This document shows positions 1 to 7,776 of a stretch of DNA of 43,099 nucleotides, one piece after another. The first letter of the stretch is position 1; each line of letters begins with the position of its first letter. Under the pieces are notes generated by a model. The model made no database searches, was not told where the DNA came from, and worked only from the letters and a program-made list of their open reading frames with translations. The translations under genes were made by a program, and so were the position numbers. This stretch comes from a virus. The stretch is from positions 1-43,099 of IMG/VR virus record IMGVR_UViG_3300009370_000058, one strand, 5' to 3'.

Positions 1-1812
1 GTCTAACGGGTCAAAGTCAGGCCCAGAATAATTGGGGTCTGCCTGAGGAGCAAAGAATCGTATTTTTCTTTGTGGACCTCGGACCGCGCCACCCGGGAAC
101 TGATCTTGATGGTTGTGCCTAGGGCATTCTGTTCCTTCATATAGAATGGCACAAGGTTTTGAATCTAAGCACGTAGAAGTTCTACACCATGGCCCATTAT
201 CTATTCTGTTTACTTGTAATTCAGTATCAACGCCATGGAGTTGAACAGAGTTTGTTTGTCCAGCATACTCCAAGACTCCGTTGGAATTAGTTTTATAATA
301 ATTAACAGTAAACGGACTTTTGGGGTTTGTGTTATTTTTTATATCTTGTAGATATTTATCTAAAGCAGCCTGCTGCCCAGCATAGCCGTAAGTAGTTTGT
401 AAAAAGCTTTTTATAGACCCTTCGTAAAACTCAGGGACATCCATTAAAATTCCTTGCTGATAATCAGTGGGAGAAAAATTAGAATCACCCAAAGTGGTGT
501 CCATTACTTTCTCAGTTTTTAAATAAGTTCTTTGCTCGTGATCTCTGCACTGAGGATTTTCTGAATCTTCGTAACACTTAGTAGCATAAGGCCTAATGAG
601 AGTAGGATCGTTAGGATTATAGGGTAGTTGGGTGCAGTAAGTTCCATCTACCCCAGTTTCCCCCCATTCCCAACAGTTAAATTTTGGTTCGATTGTCTTG
701 CGGCTCGACACAGGGTTCGGCAATGTATAAGTATCACAATTATGTGGGTATCCGAAAGGTCCACAAGAATTTTGCGGAGGGGTTGTTGCTGCCGCTTCAT
801 CAAAGACGGGCCCTGCTGCATACGTCGGGTAAGAAGTTTTTCCATCCCATTTTTTTATGGGTCCTAATTGAGGATTAACGTTTGTGACACACGTGTAATC
901 GTCCAGTTTAATCGCTGCGTCCCGAAACCAATTTACCCCAGCAGGCTGGTTGTCAATCCATTGTCTTGGCCATTGGGTTATAAATTGGTCTAGGCTTGGA
1001 CCTCTAAATTCAATCTGTGTTTGAGTATGGCACTCTTCCCCAACATAAATTTCAGTAAAATTACTAAGGCAAATATTTCTCTCTGTTCTCCCACAGTAAA
1101 TGTTTTTTAAATCATGATCTTCTTCTGCGTTTACGAATTTTAAGTAGCAAGCGTCTGCGTTAACATCTTCATCAGGTTTAAAAAATAATTGATAAGAGTT
1201 TTTATAGCCGTGGGTAAGTCTCGATAAAAGCAAATAATGACCGAAAGAGGGGGCTACGCTTGGCAACGCGGCCGAAGAAGGATCGGTTGCATCAATAAAT
1301 TTATGCTCCTCTGTTAAAGTTTTATATGGGGAAGAAGTCTGCCAAGACACTAGCGGGTTCCAATACCAATGAGAGTTAGGCAGTCCGAGCCTCAAGGCAG
1401 TGGAAGAAGACCAATTAGTACTAGGGATAGATGAGGGTACGGTAAAATCAAAAGGCCACAGAGCATTTTTTGCCTTCTGGAGGGGGTGTAAAACAGATCT
1501 TACATCATTAGAATGTATCGACGTGCCATAATAAAGCTCTGACGAAGTATAACCAAATTCTTTTACGCTAGGATTGGATTTATGATAGGTGTATGGGTGG
1601 CTAGTTAAACAAGACGGGTACGTTTTATCTCCCGCGAAATTATACCCGAAGTATGTTCCAGAATTTGGGTAATAGGGTTTCTCCCCTTGCCTTAAAGGGG
1701 CAAGAGTTTTTACTACATAAAGCCCCGGAGCAAGTTGAGTTCTCCAACTAGTGTCCCCACTAAAATGTACAGTTGCTCCAAGGTAGGGTAAATTTTGGAA
1801 GCCAAAATTCAT
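1..1812 (-). CDS. Large hypothetical protein, cut by the window edge (604 codons seen)
   Basis: An open frame runs from an ATG at 1812 to the first base of the window with no stop, so the C-terminus lies outside. I do not recognise the family. The visible 604 residues are rich in Tyr, Pro, Asn and aromatic residues, have no signal peptide or membrane segment, and contain many cysteines (for example around codons 230-270 and 330-400), often in short C-x(3-8)-C spacings. It begins MNFGFQNLPYLGATVHFSGD. It is the last visible gene of a run of late-type genes that includes glycosyltransferases and tail fibres, so a virion-surface or adhesion protein is a reasonable inference. An AGG lies about 11 nt upstream of the ATG; a weak Shine-Dalgarno match. 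Confidence 0.8.
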   Translation of the reverse strand, partial: MNFGFQNLPYLGATVHFSGDTSWRTQLAPGLYVVKTLAPLRQGEKPYYPNSGTYFGYNFAGDKTYPSCLTSHPYTYHKSNPSVKEFGYTSSELYYGTSIHSNDVRSVLHPLQKAKNALWPFDFTVPSSIPSTNWSSSTALRLGLPNSHWYWNPLVSWQTSSPYKTLTEEHKFIDATDPSSAALPSVAPSFGHYLLLSRLTHGYKNSYQLFFKPDEDVNADACYLKFVNAEEDHDLKNIYCGRTERNICLSNFTEIYVGEECHTQTQIEFRGPSLDQFITQWPRQWIDNQPAGVNWFRDAAIKLDDYTCVTNVNPQLGPIKKWDGKTSYPTYAAGPVFDEAAATTPPQNSCGPFGYPHNCDTYTLPNPVSSRKTIEPKFNCWEWGETGVDGTYCTQLPYNPNDPTLIRPYATKCYEDSENPQCRDHEQRTYLKTEKVMDTTLGDSNFSPTDYQQGILMDVPEFYEGSIKSFLQTTYGYAGQQAALDKYLQDIKNNTNPKSPFTVNYYKTNSNGVLEYAGQTNSVQLHGVDTELQVNRIDNGPWCRTSTCLDSKPCAILYEGTECPRHNHQDQFPGGAVRGPQRKIRFFAPQADPNYSGPDFDPLD

Positions 1813-1861
1813 CTACATTTTAACCTAACGCCGATGAATTATAAGAAAACTATAAGAATAT

Positions 1862-2380
1862 TTAAAGTTTTTTTACCTCTTCCGGAACTAATACATAAAT
1901 CTTGCTTATTTTAGTGTTTTTTCCGAAATAATTTGATATCTGAGCAGTACTATAGAGTGGGTAACATATCCAATGAGCTTCTTTTTTAAAGAGGCAGCCC
2001 CACACAAGCACAACCCCTACATTACCACCGCTGTTCAAATCTTCTATTTTATCTAGCTCTTTTACCTTGTATCCATATTTTTTGGCCGCCTTTTTTATCT
2101 CTGATGGGCTGGTAATTTCTACGGCTTGGTGGTGGAAAATCGACCCAATTGACCTAAGCTTATTTCCCGAGTCTTGAATTGTTCTACTTATCTCTGTTCT
2201 GGTTTTTGGGTCGCCTAAATTTTCCAAAGCTCTCTCTAAAGACTTCGGACCACAAGAGTTATAATGTAATGTATAATAGCCAAGAGAGTCCTTCTTAGCG
2301 TAGTTTTTATGAAACACGCCGCACCCACTGAGAGCTAGGAAAGACAGGCAAAATAAGAATATTCCTATTTTAAACTTCAC
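1862..2380 (-). CDS. Lipoprotein with C39/papain-like cysteine protease fold
   Basis: 172 aa. Residues 1-19 form a signal peptide ending in lipobox LSGC, with Cys20 as the predicted lipidated residue. The mature part has the motif NSCGPKSLERAL (Cys43), which matches the catalytic-Cys block of C39-like peptidases, and EAHWICY (His136), which matches the His block. An Asp/Asn third residue was not placed with certainty. The start is GTG at 2380, which overlaps the stop of the upstream 41-aa ORF (GTGA), so it is translationally coupled. A secreted or envelope-anchored protease could act in host-cell interaction, superinfection exclusion or lysis; which one is not shown. Transglutaminase-like folds share the same Cys/His logic and are the main alternative. 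Confidence 0.8.
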   Translation of the reverse strand: MKFKIGIFLFCLSFLALSGCGVFHKNYAKKDSLGYYTLHYNSCGPKSLERALENLGDPKTRTEISRTIQDSGNKLRSIGSIFHHQAVEITSPSEIKKAAKKYGYKVKELDKIEDLNSGGNVGVVLVWGCLFKKEAHWICYPLYSTAQISNYFGKNTKISKIYVLVPEEVKKL

Positions 2381-2502
2381 CGTTCAATATAATGTTTGAC
2401 AATTCTGTTTCCAATTTTTGCTAAAATTATGAATTGATGCTTCCCATGCATTTGGTTGTAGAACCTTACTCTCTCATATGTAAATGGAGATTTTTTTATC
2501 AT
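2377..2502 (-). CDS. Small basic hypothetical protein, 41 aa
   Basis: A 41-codon ORF that fills the gap between two coupled genes. Its ATG at 2502 overlaps the upstream stop (ATGA) and its stop overlaps the GTG of the downstream lipoprotein gene (GTGA). It begins MIKKSPFTYERVRFYN and is rich in Lys, Arg and His. No domain is recognisable. The double four-base overlap is the main evidence that it is translated. Confidence 0.6.
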   Translation of the reverse strand: MIKKSPFTYERVRFYNQMHGKHQFIILAKIGNRIVKHYIER

Positions 2503-2786
2503 AACAAACTCATTACTAATCCAACAACTAAGCCGAGTGAACTACCTATCAACACGGCGTAAAAAATTCTTTTGGCTAGAGCTTTAAAATCAAACGTTGG
2601 GGGTAATCCGCATTGCATAACCTTTACTTTCGGTTTCCACATGGGTTCATCTACTTTTTTCTCTGGAAACTCAGAACCACTAACAAGCCACCAGTGCCCT
2701 CGTTTATCTTGTATAGCCCATCTGGTGTCTTTCTCGTGCGACCACCAGTGATTATTATTCTTGTCATACTTGCGTATGTTACTCAT
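2499..2786 (-). CDS. Small tail-anchored membrane protein, 95 aa
   Basis: The N-terminal two thirds are polar and Trp-rich (NHWWSHEK, GHWWLVSG). A single hydrophobic segment at about residues 74-95 ends the protein, so it should be a C-tail-anchored inner-membrane protein with the N-terminus in the cytoplasm. The start was set at the ATG at 2786, which has a strong GGAGGG site just upstream; a TTG four codons earlier would overlap that site. It lies among other small membrane proteins (2807-3259, 6682-7446), so a lysis or superinfection role is possible but not shown. Confidence 0.75.
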   Translation of the reverse strand: MSNIRKYDKNNNHWWSHEKDTRWAIQDKRGHWWLVSGSEFPEKKVDEPMWKPKVKVMQCGLPPTFDFKALAKRIFYAVLIGSSLGLVVGLVMSLL

Positions 2787-2806
2787 GCTGCCCTCCAACA
2801 GTTAAA

Positions 2807-3259
2807 TTAAATTGCTAGTCTTGGATCTCTTTTCGGTTCGGGTGGGGGTACAGGAATAATTCCAGCTTTTTGTAATTCTAAAACAAGCTGTTGAATAACT
2901 TTTCTTTGCATTTCAATAATCATACCCGCTTGATTTAATTCTTGCCCAAGCTTTTGATTGACTCCCCTTAGCCCGTCGTTTATTTCTGCTTGAAAATCAA
3001 TAACTTCTTGGTGCTCTTGCATGGCTATTTCGAACTCGTTTACAAGGACCATAGTTTCTTTTTCCATTTCCTTAACTTGTTTCGCGTGATTAAGTTCAGA
3101 AAAGAAAAGAAGCATGCAGAAAACTAAAGAAACAACTGCCGCTGTATAAACACAATTAACGTGTTTAAGTGTGAAATTCCAAAGAGAGTTGGATAAATTT
3201 TTGACTTTCCCCCAAAGTGTAAGTCCCATTTGTTTTGCTTTTCCTAGGTACTTCTTCAT
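2807..3259 (-). CDS. Membrane-anchored coiled-coil protein, 150 aa (spanin-like architecture)
   Basis: A basic amphipathic N-terminus is followed by one membrane segment at about residues 36-53 and a long heptad-rich helix at about 60-130, then a proline-rich end (VPPPEPKRDP). A type II membrane anchor with a periplasmic coiled coil is the layout of inner-membrane spanins (Rz-type), but no partner o-spanin lipoprotein is obvious immediately beside it; the nearest lipoproteins are at 1862-2380 and 6682-7446. No sequence motif confirms a spanin, so this is an architectural suggestion only. Confidence 0.7.
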   Translation of the reverse strand: MKKYLGKAKQMGLTLWGKVKNLSNSLWNFTLKHVNCVYTAAVVSLVFCMLLFFSELNHAKQVKEMEKETMVLVNEFEIAMQEHQEVIDFQAEINDGLRGVNQKLGQELNQAGMIIEMQRKVIQQLVLELQKAGIIPVPPPEPKRDPRLAI

Positions 3260-3294
3260 AAACCTAGTTACACCTTTTTTAAAGGGGGTGATAT

Positions 3295-5178
3295 TTAAAC
3301 TTGGGCGCAGAACCCTCGCCTTAAAACCATTTCTAGTCTTTTTGGGCAGGGGGATATGCTTTTTTGCTTGTTTCTTTTAAGTAGCTTATCTCGATTTTTG
3401 CAGTCATAAGATTTAGCCATATTCCTTGGGTCTTTAATAATGTATTTAGAATTATTGAATGAAGAACTTTCAACAAAATTGTTTTCATACAGTTGTTCTT
3501 CAAATATATGCAAAAAATTTAAATTTAAACTTTGGAAGCTTTCGGTTTGACCCCTCATCCATAACTCCCTATGAAAGCCCATGTTTCCCGCCATAGTTTT
3601 GATAGCTATGTCCGGAAAACATGTATAATTCCAGCCATTTGAAAGCTCTATAATTTGCGCGCCGCTTTTACAAAAAATTAAATTAGCCAGCTGGGCTCCG
3701 TGCGGAGAAACAATCATGCTTGCGTTATAAAATATTGCAGCTTGTTCTAGGACTGAATAATCTTCCATATAAAGTTTTTCGAACCCAGAAGATAATACTA
3801 TTTCCTCCGCAGTCTTGGATACTGATCTTGACCCTTTTCTTGCTGCGTAAATCTTTTTGCCCACGGGAGGGCAATGCCTACCTAAATCTAAACCCAAACA
3901 AAAATCTCTTATGTTTTTGATATTCTGGTCGGGATGACTAACGCTCCCACGATTACCTACGTAATTTTGAAAATCTATGGAACTATTAATTTTATAAATA
4001 GTATTTTTTTCAATAGGTAAAACCCTGTCTTTAACCCCTACTAGCTCTAAATATTCATTAATATATTTTATTCTCAGATCTTGCTCGTCAAAATATTTAA
4101 ACTTAAGTGATCCATTAGAAGATCTAGCAGAGTAAAAAGCTATCTTACAATCTTTGCCTTCCACTTCCTCCAGAGCGTTAAGGATGTTCGGCATGGCTTC
4201 TGTTAGCCAATGGCTATAATTTAAATAGTTATTGGAAACCGTGGTGTGTATTAATAATAATTTATTTATTTTTTCAACGGGAGAACCCTCGGGCAAATCT
4301 TTATTTATGACAAAACTTGAAGATCTTTTTACATTAAAAAATAATTCCTTATAAGCTATTTTATGATTCCTGCATAGATGATTAGGAGTCTTAAGGCTGC
4401 TCACGGTTTTCGTATGTATGTCTACCGTATGCCACTGCATCTTTTCCCTTACGTGAAAAAACATAGTTTCTGCTCCAAAACCGCAGAAGACCTTTTGTCC
4501 CGGATAATCTGTTAAATAACTTTCCACGATCATTTTACCCTTCTCCCAATGAGCAGGTGTCCTATTTTTTCCATACCTTTGCAGGTCTAATTTAGCCCCG
4601 CCACATTGATGCCGACTAAAAATTTTTAAGCTTGGGATTCTTTCATTTATTATCTCATAGTCTACCTCGTCTAAGCCTTCGTATTTTTCCGTTACGATTA
4701 AATCGTTATAGTTTTCTTTTAGATTTTTGTAGATACCTTTAAGACTCTCTTCGTTTTTATATATAGAGAATACGCCACACAGATATCTCTTGTCTGCGGA
4801 AACGACATCATTCTCCTCTAGAATCTCGTTAGGTATAAATTTTCTTATATCCCCCCAGATGATATCTAAATCACAGTGTCCCCAAAAATCATACCCTTCA
4901 AGATATTCTTCAAAAATTTTGCCATACGCAGGTTTAAAATCACACAGCTTATAGGGCTTTCTCATGTTTATATCTAGCTCCATTTTTTTGCTGGCTAGCT
5001 CATTAAACTTTTTCAAGTTGAAGTTTATAAACTTTATATTTTTTTCCTCATGAGTCTCCTCTCTATCTGTGAAAATTATCCAGTTTATATCTTTATTATA
5101 ATTCGCGCTCTCCTTGAAGAGGGAGAAATAATAAGGGAGGTCCCCGAAGTAAACAGAAACTAAAGCTATGGATTTCAT
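3295..5178 (-). CDS. Two-domain glycosyltransferase: DUF6625-like + GT61-like
   Basis: 627 aa. The N-terminal half resembles DUF6625-type glycosyltransferases: a short strand start (IALVSVYFGDLPYYF), then HCDLDIIWGD around residues 101-110 with the DLD metal/nucleotide-sugar motif, then a conserved SADKRYLCGVFSIYKN block. The C-terminal half resembles GT61/DUF563: NYSHWLTEAMPN near residue 320 and SPHGAQLANLIF with HGA at about 493. The two look like separate catalytic domains on one chain. The ATG overlaps the stop of the next glycosyltransferase by four bases. Substrate unknown; modification of host surface glycans or of virion proteins are both plausible. Confidence 0.8.
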   Translation of the reverse strand: MKSIALVSVYFGDLPYYFSLFKESANYNKDINWIIFTDREETHEEKNIKFINFNLKKFNELASKKMELDINMRKPYKLCDFKPAYGKIFEEYLEGYDFWGHCDLDIIWGDIRKFIPNEILEENDVVSADKRYLCGVFSIYKNEESLKGIYKNLKENYNDLIVTEKYEGLDEVDYEIINERIPSLKIFSRHQCGGAKLDLQRYGKNRTPAHWEKGKMIVESYLTDYPGQKVFCGFGAETMFFHVREKMQWHTVDIHTKTVSSLKTPNHLCRNHKIAYKELFFNVKRSSSFVINKDLPEGSPVEKINKLLLIHTTVSNNYLNYSHWLTEAMPNILNALEEVEGKDCKIAFYSARSSNGSLKFKYFDEQDLRIKYINEYLELVGVKDRVLPIEKNTIYKINSSIDFQNYVGNRGSVSHPDQNIKNIRDFCLGLDLGRHCPPVGKKIYAARKGSRSVSKTAEEIVLSSGFEKLYMEDYSVLEQAAIFYNASMIVSPHGAQLANLIFCKSGAQIIELSNGWNYTCFPDIAIKTMAGNMGFHRELWMRGQTESFQSLNLNFLHIFEEQLYENNFVESSSFNNSKYIIKDPRNMAKSYDCKNRDKLLKRNKQKSISPCPKRLEMVLRRGFCAQV

Positions 5179-5861
5179 GACTGTCTTGCCTTCACGATTT
5201 CCATCACCTCCATTTTCCTAGGCAAAGTTCTTACGAAGTTTGCATGATGAAGGTAGAGATTTTTAGGTATATATTCATGCGTGACGGCTCCCCACTCATG
5301 CCCGCCAGTAACCATTCCCGTGTTAAAATATTTTTTATTTAAGCTAGACCAATTAACCATCCCTTTATTTATATTTAGGCATATTTGGTCCGCAACGTCA
5401 TCATTACTAACATCTATACAATTCTGCATAGATTCAAAAAGTGAGATTATTTTTTTACTACATTTAAAGATAAAAAAGCCGGAACACAAACTGTGCCCCT
5501 TCTCCACTAGCCATTGCCTGCTTGCGGATTGCTGAGCTACTAGATCATAGTTTTTTGCTTTCTTAAGAATATTACTTTTAAAGTTCCTGAAGAACTGTAT
5601 ATCTACATCGCTGAAGATTAAGTAGTCTCCATAATTTTTAATGGCTTCATTTTTATAGAATTCTATTTTATTAATTTGGGTTCTTGCCCACCCGTGCGTA
5701 TGATAGATACCACGACTAACGTATTGATCTCGTTGCTCGCTCACCCCTAGAGTAAAGTCTTTGTTTTTATTTATAGTATCGAAAGAGGGGAGAAAGTATT
5801 TATTAAAAATTTCCTCGTGAGATGGGGTGTAGAATGCTAAAATTTTAAGTGTGGATTTCAT
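5175..5861 (-). CDS. Glycosyltransferase, nucleotide-diphospho-sugar transferase type
   Basis: 228 aa. The sequence LIFSDVDIQFF places a DVD metal-binding motif at residues 85-87 at the end of a hydrophobic strand, as in GT-A folds. Further blocks SASRQWLVEKGHSLCSGFFIFK and the C-terminal LYLHHANFVR fit the group that includes nucleotide-diphospho-sugar transferases (PF03407-like). It is coupled by overlaps to glycosyltransferase genes on both sides (4 bases downstream, 17 bases upstream), so the three probably act in one glycan pathway. Acceptor and donor are unknown. Confidence 0.75.
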   Translation of the reverse strand: MKSTLKILAFYTPSHEEIFNKYFLPSFDTINKNKDFTLGVSEQRDQYVSRGIYHTHGWARTQINKIEFYKNEAIKNYGDYLIFSDVDIQFFRNFKSNILKKAKNYDLVAQQSASRQWLVEKGHSLCSGFFIFKCSKKIISLFESMQNCIDVSNDDVADQICLNINKGMVNWSSLNKKYFNTGMVTGGHEWGAVTHEYIPKNLYLHHANFVRTLPRKMEVMEIVKARQS

Positions 5862-6678
5862 TCTGCGCGTTTATAAAATAGGTGTCAAAACCTTTCCTAT
5901 TTATATTAGCAGTAAATCCAAAATTTTCAACCATATGTTGGGTAAAACCTTTGTTCAGCCAGAGATATTTCTTGTCATGCTCTACCCCAAATTTTTTCTC
6001 TAAACACTCGACCGCAATTGTCCTGTTGTATCTTGAAGAGGGATTCTTAGTGTTTGTGTATGCTTTTGTATCAAAATGCCTTACGTGATAGATGCAATTA
6101 TCAAGTCTTATCGGTGTGTTTTCGGGCTGGCTAGACTTCATAAAATGTGGATAGGTCAAATCCCAAAGCTCTGCCCCTAAAAGGAAATCTGGAATTTCAG
6201 ATCTATTTTTAACCCACCAAGCTTTAGAAAAGCATATCAAATCCACATTGATTCCGAACGGGGGGATAACCATAAGATCTCGCTCGGTAAATTTTTTTAA
6301 AACTTTTTCGCCATTTATAGTTTCGAAAGCTTGTTGAAAGCTTATGTCTTTTCTCTGAGCGAAGAAAGCTTCACTATGTTCTAGAATTTTTTTAGCTCTT
6401 TCTATAAAGTCCGTGCATACAAATATATCTAAATTAGAAAGAATCATATAATCATTCTTTTTCATTGTTGAAAATCTGTAATTGATTATATCTTTTATGA
6501 AGATTAATTTTCTTTCCGTGTCGCCGAGCTCTGTTTCTGAATTCCTAGAAAAAGCGGATTCATGTATGTGGTTTTTTCTTACCTTGATATTATCCCACGA
6601 TTTTAGCGCTGCAGAATATATTTCTGCTCGCTGCTTGTTCTTGCTGGCAAACAAGCAGGTTGTGTGATAGAAAGCCAT
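5845..6678 (-). CDS. Glycosyltransferase-like protein, 277 aa
   Basis: The region YMILSNLDIFVCTDF (about residues 77-91) has the strand-turn-acid pattern of a GT-A nucleotide-sugar site, with a single Asp in NLDIF rather than a full DxD. Later blocks (GINVDLICFSKAWW, FLLGAELWD, DNCIYHVRHFD) resemble the acceptor half of small glycosyltransferases. It overlaps the next glycosyltransferase gene by 17 bases. I do not recognise a named family; membership in the cluster of three is the strongest support. Confidence 0.65.
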   Translation of the reverse strand: MAFYHTTCLFASKNKQRAEIYSAALKSWDNIKVRKNHIHESAFSRNSETELGDTERKLIFIKDIINYRFSTMKKNDYMILSNLDIFVCTDFIERAKKILEHSEAFFAQRKDISFQQAFETINGEKVLKKFTERDLMVIPPFGINVDLICFSKAWWVKNRSEIPDFLLGAELWDLTYPHFMKSSQPENTPIRLDNCIYHVRHFDTKAYTNTKNPSSRYNRTIAVECLEKKFGVEHDKKYLWLNKGFTQHMVENFGFTANINRKGFDTYFINAQNEIHT

Positions 6679-6681
6679 GCG

Positions 6682-7446
6682 TTATTTAATGCCAATTCTT
6701 CTCTTAATCCTATCTATTTCATAACGGTCTCTGTCGTCTAAATTTTGCCTAAGGATATCGTCTATCTTATGGTTTTGTCTAACAGCTTCTACCCCGCGAA
6801 CCATTCTAGATAGTGTCCCAGTAGAACCCCACATTGGGAAGAATATAGGGATAAGTTTGATAACGATATTGACGACAACTAAGAAGACAATTATGCCAAC
6901 AAGCCAATATACCCAACCGACAAGATCATCCCATTTCTGTGCGAGCCTAGAATTCTCTCTGCCTATGGCGAGGAGCCTATTCTCTGCGTCTTGGAGTTTG
7001 CCTTCAGAAGTTTCAAGTTGAGATTGAATCGAAGAAAGCTCTCTATCTTTTTTGCTTAACGCCTCCTGTCCTTCTTTTCTGGTTTCTTCATTTTCAGAAA
7101 GAAGATCTTCTATGATTTGCTCCATATCGAGGGCGTCATCTATAGGGGGCGGCGGTAAAGATAGTTGGGTTCTATCATTCATTTTCTCCGCCACATTCAG
7201 GGGGTCTTGTACAGACTTCTTTTCTTCTTCGTCAGATATTCCTGCAGCGGCCTGCTGGGCTTTTTCTATAGCCTTGTCTGTCCCGTGAGCGTAAGCTGCT
7301 GCCGCTTCGACCTCGGCGTCTTTAAGATTTTGGGTGTTATCTTTATTTTCTTTGACCGAGTTTTCCGCTCGCTGCCACTGGCTCCAAGGGCTAACACAGC
7401 TAACGGAGAAAATTAAAATTGATGCCAATAATGCTTTTATTTTCAT
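6682..7446 (-). CDS. Lipoprotein with coiled coil and internal membrane segment, 254 aa
   Basis: The start is set at ATG 7446 because MKIKALLASILIFSVSC forms a clean signal peptide with lipobox FSVSC (Cys17). Residues 45-70 are Ala-rich, 97-101 is a PPPPP-like patch, 110-172 is strongly heptad-like, and 177-205 is a long hydrophobic stretch that should be a membrane segment. A lipid anchor on one side plus a second membrane segment is unusual and could bridge or dock at the inner membrane. It has its own predicted promoter (TTGTAT-N17-TATAAT) ending four bases before the ATG. No family recognised. Confidence 0.7.
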   Translation of the reverse strand: MKIKALLASILIFSVSCVSPWSQWQRAENSVKENKDNTQNLKDAEVEAAAAYAHGTDKAIEKAQQAAAGISDEEEKKSVQDPLNVAEKMNDRTQLSLPPPPIDDALDMEQIIEDLLSENEETRKEGQEALSKKDRELSSIQSQLETSEGKLQDAENRLLAIGRENSRLAQKWDDLVGWVYWLVGIIVFLVVVNIVIKLIPIFFPMWGSTGTLSRMVRGVEAVRQNHKIDDILRQNLDDRDRYEIDRIKRRIGIK

Positions 7447-7450
7447 AATT

Positions 7451-7479
7451 ATTATAATCTTATTTATGAGTAAATACAA
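7451..7479 (-). promoter_or_regulatory. Sigma-70-type promoter for 6682-7446
   Basis: On the minus strand TTGTAT (7474-7479), 17-bp spacer, TATAAT (7451-7456), then only AATT before the ATG at 7446. The -35 overlaps the U-tract of the terminator of the gene upstream. The predicted transcript would start at or just inside the start codon. Confidence 0.6.
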
Positions 7480-7510
7480 AAAAAAACGAGCGTAACCACA
7501 GTTACACTCG
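7478..7510 (-). terminator. Rho-independent terminator after 7532-7741
   Basis: Ten-base-pair stem CGAGTGTAAC / GTTACGCTCG (one G-T wobble) with a TGTG loop (7487-7510), followed on the minus strand by nine T residues (7478-7486). This is the clearest intrinsic terminator in the window. Confidence 0.9.
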
Positions 7511-7531
7511 CTTCAGTCACAAAGCTGCAGA

Positions 7532-7741
7532 TTAATTATTCAAAGACTTCAATAAGACTTCGACGGCACCATCCACAGTTCTATGCTCTTGGTAGGTCAG
7601 TCTAGAATTTCTAGCGATTCCCACCAATAGATTAAGGGCATCCTCAACAGACATCTGCTTTTGTTCTCCGTCAGCATCACTCTGAACCTCTTCTTGGGGT
7701 GTTTCAGTTACTTCTTGATTTTCGGTATTTTCGTCACTCAT
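7532..7741 (-). CDS. Small acidic protein in its own transcription unit, 69 aa
   Basis: The first 30 residues are almost all Glu, Asp, Gln, Thr and Ser (disordered), followed by a compact helical part (SVEDALNLLVGIARNSRLTY ... VEVLLKSLNN). No known domain. The gene has its own promoter (TTGAAA-N16-TATTAT, 7 nt before ATG) and is followed by a strong terminator, so it is a monocistron inside an otherwise co-oriented structural cluster. That layout suggests separate dosage or timing, as for an abundant virion or assembly-accessory protein, but nothing in the sequence names the role. Confidence 0.75.
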   Translation of the reverse strand: MSDENTENQEVTETPQEEVQSDADGEQKQMSVEDALNLLVGIARNSRLTYQEHRTVDGAVEVLLKSLNN

Positions 7742-7748
7742 ATACGAT

Positions 7749-7776
7749 ATAATAGCACTGTCTTAGTTATTTTCAA
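7749..7776 (-). promoter_or_regulatory. Sigma-70-type promoter for 7532-7741
   Basis: TTGAAA (7771-7776), 16-bp spacer, TATTAT (7749-7754), then 7 nt to the ATG at 7741. The site overlaps the 3' end of the S74 fibre gene. Confidence 0.6.

Noticed and set aside
2807-3259. Firm call of an i-spanin
   Set aside because: Architecture fits, but no sequence signature and no adjacent o-spanin; left as spanin-like.
7451-7470. T4-type late promoter (CATAAATA near 7463)
   Set aside because: Single imperfect match; a sigma-70-type promoter with correct spacing overlaps it and explains the gene start better.
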